From contig NZ_CP107968.1 in NCBI RefSeq assembly GCF_036084755.1, positions 868,001-932,000 on the forward strand: a DNA stretch of 64,000 nucleotides, in the 5' to 3' direction. The position numbers and the translations under genes were made by a program. The notes under the pieces are model-generated. The model saw only the letters and a list, made by a program, of their open reading frames with translations. It was not told the DNA's origin and did not search any database. This DNA is from Streptomyces sp. NBC_00370. GTDB lineage: Bacteria; Actinomycetota; Actinomycetes; Streptomycetales; Streptomycetaceae. Below are positions 58,751-64,000 of this stretch, in pieces; position 1 is the first letter of the stretch; each line of letters starts with the position of its first letter.

Positions 58751-60994
58751 TCAGGGGTAGCTGACGAGATTCGCCACGTTGGACGACGAGTTGGCGGGGC
58801 CTCCCCTGTCGTTGATGACATGGCGGATGGTTCCGGTGCCGCCCAGCGACACCGACACCATGTTGCGGAAGCGAACGTTCGGGTTGTTGGGCGCCTCGAA
58901 GGAGTGCTCGGCGACCACCGACGGATTGGACTGGAAGAAGCAGTAGCTGCCGAGGCCGAAGGCCTGGTGGCTGGTGACGTTGTCGGCCACCTTGTAGGCG
59001 GCGTAGCCCTGGGTCGCTCCGTTCATCCAGGCCGCCTGGTTGGGCGGGTCGTAGGGCATCTCGTTCTGGTAGAAGTACGTCTTGCCGCCGTTGGCGTTCC
59101 AGATCGTCTGGTACTTCTGGTAGTGCTCGACGAACAGGCCGTACATGGTGACGTCCGCGCCGTTGACGATCAGGCCGGTGTCGGCCGTGTTGGTGGTCCA
59201 GCCGACCCCGGTGGAATGGTCGGCCCGCCACAGCCACATGTGGTCACCGATGACGTTGCGGCTGTTCACGACCAGGCTGGTGGTCGCCTTGCCGACCCCG
59301 CCGCCGCCGATGCGGAAGAACACGTCGTGCAGCGAGGTGGGGTCGCTCGCGTGGCTCACGTTCGAGCCGTCGGGTCCCACCTGCATCAGCAGGGGGGAGT
59401 TAACGGGACCCGCGTCGATGAGCAGTCCCGCTATCTTCACCCCGTCCACGTCCGCGACCTTCACCGCGGTGATCCCGTTGTCGGGTACGAGTGTCGCGAG
59501 GCCGAGGCCGAGCACGACGGTGTCGGGACGGGTGACGTTCAGCGTCTGGTTGAGATGGAAGACGCCGGGGGTGACGAGGAGGTTCTTGCCCTGGGCGAGT
59601 GCCGCGTTCATGTCGGCGGCCGTCGCCCCGGGCTTTGCGATGTAGAACTGGTCCAGCGGGATCGAGGTCCCGGCGGGCGCGCCGCCGGACCAGGTGGTGC
59701 CCGACGAGTTGGCGCGCAGCGCGGGTACGAACACCTGGTAGGCGCCGGCCGCGTCGACGTACAGGAACGGCTTCTCGCGCACCTGCGGCGTCTGGTCGAC
59801 CGTGGTGTAGGGCGGGCTGGGGAAGCTGTTCGCCGGGGCGTTCTTCGAACCGACGAAGACCATGTTCCAGTTGGACCCGCTCCAGCTGCCCCACTCGTCG
59901 TTACGGGACAGCCACTGCTGCTGGGTGCCGGACCTGACCTGGCCGTCGACCTTCGAGTCGGCCATGAAGCCGCCGCTGGCCCAGCCGCCGTCGTCCAGGG
60001 CGAGATTGCCCCGCACGTGCATGCGGCGGTAGGGGGCGGCCTGGGAGACGGCCCAGCGGTCGGTGCCGCCGGTGGGGGTGACGGACAGGTTCTCCGCGTC
60101 ACGCCAGAAGTTCTGCGTCGCGTTCTGCGGCGGGAACCAGTCGGCCTCCGCGTGCACGGCCCCGTTGATGTTCACGTCGTCCGGCGAAAGACCGAGCCCC
60201 GCCACCTGCGTGTAGAAGCCCACGTTGACATCGACGTTGTAGTTGCCGGGCCGGAACAGGAACGCCTGGCGCTGCGCGCCGAACTGGTTGGTCTCCTGCT
60301 GCTTGAAGACCGCGCTGACCTTGCTCTGGATCGTCGCCGCCGGCATCGACGGGTCGAAGACGGTGACGTTGGGACCGAGGTCAGGGGTACCGGCGGGCGG
60401 CGGCGGGTCGGCGGCGGCCAGCCGGAAGGACTGGGCCGCGGTCCCGTTGCAGGCGTACTGCACGAGCTGGACGCCGTCGGCGGTCGAGGCGGCCGGTACG
60501 TCGAGGCACTTGCCGCTGTGGCCGTTGACGAAGTGGTACGAGCCGTCGGCCTCGGCGACGGCCTGCCACTGCTGGTTGTCGCCGTTGCTGTACGTCCACA
60601 GCTGGATGGGCGCGCTGTCCGCGACGGAGACGTCCTTGACGTCCCAGACCGCGCTGGTGGCGTTGCGATTGCCCACCTGGTAGCGGCCGTTCGCGGCGGC
60701 GGTGAGGGTCCAGTTCTGGGCCGTCGTGCCGTTGCAGGCGTACTGCTGGACGACGGTGCCGTTGGCGGTGCCGGCCGCCGCGGCGTCGACGCACTTGCCG
60801 CTGCCCTTGTTGACGACGGTGACCCAGCCGGTGGGTACGGCGGCGGCGGCCGTCGTACCGGCGGCGGCCTTCTGCTGGGGGAAGGCGACCAGGGCGGTGC
60901 AGAGCGCCACCACGGTCAGCAGGAGCATCGGGAGGAACGGGCGTCTGTAGCGGTGGAGTACGCCGGTTTCGGCGCCGAAGTGAAGTGTTCTCAT
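58751..60994 (-). CDS. Secreted CBM13 (ricin-type)-GH55 exo-beta-1,3-glucanase, copy 2
   Basis: ATG 60994 overlaps the stop of the upstream GH16 gene as ATGA. The 747-residue product has an N-terminal hydrophobic helix (RRPFLPMLLLTVVALCTALVAF) as signal, a ricin-type CBM13 domain (about 50-205; GKCVDAAAAGTANGTVVQQYACNGTTAQNWTL, GKCLDVPAASTADGVQLVQYACNGT), then a full GH55 domain. Active-site glutamates E623 (LFVEHY) and E645 (FYQNE) are 22 residues apart as in copy 1. One change stands out: the conserved HEAWG of copy 1 (E539) reads HQAFG here (Q677). Copies 1 and 2 agree over long stretches, so one arose by duplication. Confidence 0.92.
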   Translation of the reverse strand: MRTLHFGAETGVLHRYRRPFLPMLLLTVVALCTALVAFPQQKAAAGTTAAAAVPTGWVTVVNKGSGKCVDAAAAGTANGTVVQQYACNGTTAQNWTLTAAANGRYQVGNRNATSAVWDVKDVSVADSAPIQLWTYSNGDNQQWQAVAEADGSYHFVNGHSGKCLDVPAASTADGVQLVQYACNGTAAQSFRLAAADPPPPAGTPDLGPNVTVFDPSMPAATIQSKVSAVFKQQETNQFGAQRQAFLFRPGNYNVDVNVGFYTQVAGLGLSPDDVNINGAVHAEADWFPPQNATQNFWRDAENLSVTPTGGTDRWAVSQAAPYRRMHVRGNLALDDGGWASGGFMADSKVDGQVRSGTQQQWLSRNDEWGSWSGSNWNMVFVGSKNAPANSFPSPPYTTVDQTPQVREKPFLYVDAAGAYQVFVPALRANSSGTTWSGGAPAGTSIPLDQFYIAKPGATAADMNAALAQGKNLLVTPGVFHLNQTLNVTRPDTVVLGLGLATLVPDNGITAVKVADVDGVKIAGLLIDAGPVNSPLLMQVGPDGSNVSHASDPTSLHDVFFRIGGGGVGKATTSLVVNSRNVIGDHMWLWRADHSTGVGWTTNTADTGLIVNGADVTMYGLFVEHYQKYQTIWNANGGKTYFYQNEMPYDPPNQAAWMNGATQGYAAYKVADNVTSHQAFGLGSYCFFQSNPSVVAEHSFEAPNNPNVRFRNMVSVSLGGTGTIRHVINDRGGPANSSSNVANLVSYP

Positions 60995-62259
60995 GCGGCG
61001 TTGACCGTCCACTTCTGGTTGGCTCCGCCACCGCAGGTCCAGATCTGCAGCCGGGTGGAGTTGGCCGAGTTGTTGCCCGTGACGTCCATGCACTTGTTGG
61101 CCTGGATGTTCACGATGTCGCGCGCCCCGGAGACGGCCCACCGCTGGTTGGGGCCTCCGGTGCAGTCCCAGAGCTGGAGCTGCGCACCGTCCGCCGTGCT
61201 GTTGTCCTTGACGTCGAGGCACTTGCCGAGCGCGCGGATCGTGCCGTCCGAGCCGACCGTCCACTTCTGCGCCGCGCTGCCGTTGCAGTCGTAGAGCTGG
61301 ACGGGGGTGCCGTTGGCCGAACTCGCAGCCGCCACGTCGACGCACTTGCCCGCGAGTCCGGTGATGGAGCCGCCCGAACCGCCGGTGCCGCCGCTGCTGG
61401 TGGTGACGTGCACGTAGTCGACGACGAGCTTCTGCGGGAACGTGGTGGAGCTGTTCGGGTCACCGGGCCAGTAGCCGCCGACCGCGAGGTTCATGATGAG
61501 GAAGAACGGCTTGTTGAACGCCCAGGTCTTGCCGCTCACGTCGGCGGGCGTACGGCGCTGGTAGACGTTGCCGTCCACCGACCAGGTGATGGAGTCGGGC
61601 GCCCAGTCGACGGCGAAGGTGTGGAAGCCGTCGGCGAACGCCTGGCCGCCGGGGAGCGAGTAGCCGGCGCCGATACCGGCCGAACCCGAGTAGCCGGGGC
61701 CGTGGATCGTGCCGTGCACGGTGTTCGGCTCGAAGCCGACGTTCTCCATGATGTCGATCTCGCCGCTGTTGGGCCAGCCGACGCTGCCGATGTCGTTGCC
61801 GAGCATCCAGAACGCAGGCCACATGCCCTGGCCGCGCGGGATCTGCATCCGGGTCTCGACGTGCCCGTACGCGGCGGAGAACTTGCCCGAGGTGTTCAGC
61901 CGGGCCGAGGTGTACTCGCACCGGCCGTACCAGCACTGGTAGTTGCCCGGGTTCTCCTTGCGCGCCGTGATGACCAGGTGTCCCTGGCCGTCGAGCGCGG
62001 CGTTGGTGTTGCCGGAGGTGTAGTACTGGCGCTCGTGGTTGTCGACGTTGTCGCCGGTCTCCGTCTGCCACTTGGAGCCGTCGGCCGCCGCTCCCGCGGG
62101 ACCGTCGAAGTCGTCGGTGAAGGTGGCAGCCGCGGCCGCCGGGCGCGGCTCGGGTGCCGGGGCCGCCGAAGCGGCGGCCGGTATCGCCGCCACCGCGCCG
62201 GAACAGCAGATCAGAGCAACGGCGTACAGCGCCGTCCGGCGCCGCCAGGGGATTCGCAC
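60991..62259 (-). CDS. Secreted GH16 endo-beta-1,3-glucanase with C-terminal CBM13
   Basis: GTG 62259 gives 422 residues. Signal peptide RRRTALYAVALICCSGAVAAIPAAASA to about 32. The GH16 domain (about 45-285) has GEIDIMENVG with E167, D169 and E172, the catalytic E-x-D-x-x-E, and WPAFWMLGND before it; WSVDGNVYQRR and MNLAVGGYWPG complete the fold. A Gly/Ser linker leads to a ricin-type CBM13 domain with three repeats (GKCVDVAAASSANGTPVQLYDCNG...). It cuts beta-1,3-glucan internally; the downstream GH55 would then remove glucose from the ends. Promoter and palindrome at 62313-62356. Confidence 0.93.
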   Translation of the reverse strand: MRIPWRRRTALYAVALICCSGAVAAIPAAASAAPAPEPRPAAAAATFTDDFDGPAGAAADGSKWQTETGDNVDNHERQYYTSGNTNAALDGQGHLVITARKENPGNYQCWYGRCEYTSARLNTSGKFSAAYGHVETRMQIPRGQGMWPAFWMLGNDIGSVGWPNSGEIDIMENVGFEPNTVHGTIHGPGYSGSAGIGAGYSLPGGQAFADGFHTFAVDWAPDSITWSVDGNVYQRRTPADVSGKTWAFNKPFFLIMNLAVGGYWPGDPNSSTTFPQKLVVDYVHVTTSSGGTGGSGGSITGLAGKCVDVAAASSANGTPVQLYDCNGSAAQKWTVGSDGTIRALGKCLDVKDNSTADGAQLQLWDCTGGPNQRWAVSGARDIVNIQANKCMDVTGNNSANSTRLQIWTCGGGANQKWTVNAA

Positions 62260-62312
62260 AGGTCATCACATCACTTCGAGTGGGGGGTCATGCGCATGAC
62301 ACTTCATGGTTC

Positions 62313-62356
62313 TTATTTCAATACTTGATTTAAGGGAGGTACGGAGGGGTCGTCAA
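62313..62356 (-). promoter_or_regulatory. Promoter with palindromic operator for GH16-GH55, like that at 24098-24141
   Basis: On the minus strand TTGACG (62351-62356) is followed after exactly 17 bases by TTAAATCAAG (62333-62324), one base, and ATTGAAATAA (62322-62313). The arms agree at 17 of 20 positions with those of the GH18-GH55 promoter, where the box and 17-base spacing are identical. The palindrome covers the expected -10 element, so it is a probable repressor site. This makes one regulator for both glucanase operons likely. Confidence 0.65.
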
Positions 62357-62426
62357 GGAGTTGGTATGGACCAAAGTTGGTCCGGGCGGCTTGGTTACCA
62401 TCGGGTAGACACGATCGGAGCCCCCC

Positions 62427-62939
62427 ATGCCGCGCACCTTCACCGTTTCGGACAGCATCGTCATCGCCGTCGAACCGCGGACCCTCTACGAACAGCTCAG
62501 CAGCCCGGCGCAGATGGGCCGTTGGAGTCCGGAGAATCTGGGCGCGACCGTGCAGGACGGCGAGGGCCCGGCGCGGGTCGGCATGGTCTTCGTCGGCCGC
62601 AACAAGCGCGGCCCCGCCCGCTGGACCACCCGCTGCACGGTCACGGCCGCGGACCCCGGCGAGCGGTTCGCCTTCCGTGTGCACGCCATCGGGCTGCGCA
62701 CGCCACGGCTGCGCGGTCCCATCGCGAGCTGGGAGTACCGCTTCGAGCCGGTCCCGGGCGGCACCCGCGTCGTCGAGACCTGGACGGACGACCGGCGCTC
62801 CTGGCCGGACGCCGTGGCCAACGTCTTCGACCGGATCGCGACGAGCGGCCACACCTTCGCTGCCTTCCAGGCGAGGAACATCCGTACGACCTTGCGCAAT
62901 CTCAAGCGAGTGATGGAGGAGGCGCCCGCCGCCGGCTGA
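62427..62939 (+). CDS. SRPBCC-family (polyketide cyclase/START-like) protein
   Basis: A 170-residue protein starting at ATG 62427. The fold is recognised from FTVSDSIVIAVEPRTLYEQLSSPAQMGRWSPENLGA, the conserved first strand and helix pair of the Bet v1-like ligand-binding proteins, followed by ARWTTRCTVTAADPGERFAFRV and SWEYRFEPVPGGTRVVETW. These proteins bind hydrophobic ligands; function unknown. It is divergent from the GH16 operon with a 167-base shared promoter region, but there is no reason to link its role to glucan degradation. Confidence 0.85.
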   Translation: MPRTFTVSDSIVIAVEPRTLYEQLSSPAQMGRWSPENLGATVQDGEGPARVGMVFVGRNKRGPARWTTRCTVTAADPGERFAFRVHAIGLRTPRLRGPIASWEYRFEPVPGGTRVVETWTDDRRSWPDAVANVFDRIATSGHTFAAFQARNIRTTLRNLKRVMEEAPAAG

Positions 62940-63103
62940 GCGCCGGGCGGGCGGAACGGGCCGTGTCGCCGCCTCTGGCATATGCCAGACGCATCATCGA
63001 ACCGAGTGTCGCCAAACGGCTTACGGGCTGTCAGCGGCTGTGCGACAGTCGTAATGGTCCATCGTCCGGACCCCGCAGTACCGCGCCTCTACCGGAGTAC
63101 CAG

Positions 63104-64000
63104 ATGTCGTCCCCTCTGTTCGCGGACCGCCCCGCCCCCCAGCCCCCCGAGCGGGGCGAGATGGACGCGCTCATCAACCGCACCCGTCTCCTGCGCGGCT
63201 CGGTGGACGCGGTCCGCAGGAACACCGCGGCGGGCGACGACGACGCGGTCTGGCGCTGGCAGCGCGCGCTCTGTGATCTGGCCGTGCACCAACTGGACGA
63301 TCTCGGCGCCCACTTGAACCAACTGAAGGCCGGCAGGCCGGACCAGCCGCAGGAGAGCGCGGCACCGGAGCGACCACTCCAGGACGGCACACCGCCCAGC
63401 CGGGTCGGCAGCGCCGAGTGGGATCTGCTCAGCGACGAGGCCACCTGGTCCGACGAGCTGTACCAGATCTTCGGACGCCCCCCGGAGTGCGGCCCGATGT
63501 CGCTGGACGAACTGCCGTCGCTGGTGTTCCCCGAGGACCGGGCGCTGCTCACCGCGATGGTGACAGGCTGTCTGATCGACGGCAGCCCCATCGACGGCGA
63601 GTTCCGTGTCGTACGGCCCGACGGACAGATCCGTACGCTGCACATGATGGGCGAGCCCGTCCTCGACGGCGCCGGCGCCACCGCCTCCATGTGGGCGGTC
63701 CTGCGTGACGTCAGCGAACTGCGCCGCAGCGAGCGGGCGGTGAGCGAGTCGCGCGACTCGGTGCGGCGCGTCCAGCACATCGCGCAGACCGAGCGCAGGC
63801 TGGTGACCGAGCTGCAGGAGGCCGTACTGCCGTCGCGTACGACGTCGTTACGGCTGACCCGCGACGGCAGGGGCGCCCTGGACCTGACCGCGCACTGGCT
63901 GCCGGCCGCCAACGCGGCGCCGATCGGCGGCGACTGGTACGACGCACTCGAACTGCCCGACGGCGACACACTGTTGACCGTCGGCGATCTGACCGGCCAC
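63104..64000 (+). CDS. PAS-SpoIIE (PP2C-type) phosphatase, 3' end beyond window; contains a TTA codon
   Basis: From ATG 63104 the frame is open to the window edge (299 codons). A helical N-terminus (MDALINRTRLLRGSVDAVRR) is followed by a PAS domain (about 110-220: SDELYQIFGRPPE, GEFRVVRPDGQIRTLHMMGEPV) and the start of a SpoIIE-type phosphatase domain: LVTELQEAVLPSR and APIGGDWYDALELPDGDTLLTVGDLTGH, carrying the metal-binding Asp. Such proteins dephosphorylate anti-anti-sigma factors. Codon 249 (63848-63850) is TTA, rare in Streptomyces and read by the bldA tRNA, so expression may depend on developmental stage. A start further upstream is possible. Confidence 0.88.
   Translation, partial: MSSPLFADRPAPQPPERGEMDALINRTRLLRGSVDAVRRNTAAGDDDAVWRWQRALCDLAVHQLDDLGAHLNQLKAGRPDQPQESAAPERPLQDGTPPSRVGSAEWDLLSDEATWSDELYQIFGRPPECGPMSLDELPSLVFPEDRALLTAMVTGCLIDGSPIDGEFRVVRPDGQIRTLHMMGEPVLDGAGATASMWAVLRDVSELRRSERAVSESRDSVRRVQHIAQTERRLVTELQEAVLPSRTTSLRLTRDGRGALDLTAHWLPAANAAPIGGDWYDALELPDGDTLLTVGDLTGH

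Noticed and set aside
58751..60994. Catalytically dead GH55 because of the Glu-to-Gln change at residue 677
   Set aside because: The two glutamates that fit the described active-site pair (E623, E645) are intact and equally spaced in both copies; Q677 is a third position, so loss of activity cannot be claimed.
58727..61294. An 855-residue plus-strand open frame opposite the CBM13-GH55 gene
   Set aside because: Shadow of a well-supported gene; composition is Val/Gly/Arg-rich without motifs.

Overview
The window is chromosomal DNA from a high-GC actinomycete, almost certainly a Streptomyces. GC content is very high, many genes start with GTG, and most neighbouring genes that overlap do so by 4 bp (ATGA or GTGA). 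Family content also fits: two DUF574 methyltransferases, a SARP/AfsR-type regulator, a SpoIIE phosphatase with a TTA codon, FHA-FtsK type VII secretion and an AldO-type alditol oxidase. I see no rRNA, tRNA, intact insertion sequence, CRISPR array or replication origin.

Layout. 0-6 kb: tail of a beta-propeller protein, a GH16-like protein without an obvious signal peptide, a VOC protein, a 22-bp inverted-repeat element, an L,D-transpeptidase lipoprotein, a DUF2252 protein and a small secreted protein. 5-11 kb: a DUF574 methyltransferase, a PLP enzyme, and a two-gene signalling unit (cNMP-binding histidine kinase coupled to a receiver-thioredoxin-reductase fusion), then a zinc-independent ribosomal protein L36. 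11-24 kb: GH15 protein, MFS exporter, secreted GH95 enzyme, DUF475 membrane protein, aldo/keto reductase, a deletion remnant of a siderophore ABC ATPase, soluble transhydrogenase, a beta-lactamase-fold protein, alditol oxidase and a NUDIX hydrolase. 24-27 kb: secreted GH18 then GH55 exo-beta-1,3-glucanase. 27-33 kb: assorted metabolic and hypothetical genes. 33-37 kb: SARP-NB-ARC-TPR regulator and a lone ECF sigma factor. 36.8-47.7 kb: a reduced type VII secretion locus (LysM-like membrane protein, secreted-protein candidate, two small WXG100-like proteins, a large FHA-FtsK ATPase), split by a divergent SDR/HTH pair. 48-62 kb: a polysaccharide-utilisation region. 62-64 kb: SRPBCC protein and the start of a PAS-SpoIIE phosphatase.

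How genes work together. The 48.5-58.1 kb block reads as alpha-1,3-glucan utilisation. A secreted GH87 alpha-1,3-glucanase would release oligosaccharides, a lipoprotein and two permeases would import them, a cytoplasmic GH13 alpha-glucosidase would split them, and a LacI regulator would control the set through paired CGCAAGAA-type sites. Next to it is a GH16-CBM13 / CBM13-GH55 pair (beta-1,3-glucan) overlapping by 4 bp. The promoter of that pair and the promoter of the distant GH18-GH55 pair share a TTGACG box followed, 17 nt later, by nearly the same palindrome. Together these loci look like a coordinated programme for degrading fungal cell wall (alpha-1,3-glucan, beta-1,3-glucan and possibly chitin). 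This shared promoter architecture and the receiver-flavoprotein signalling pair are the most interesting items in the window.
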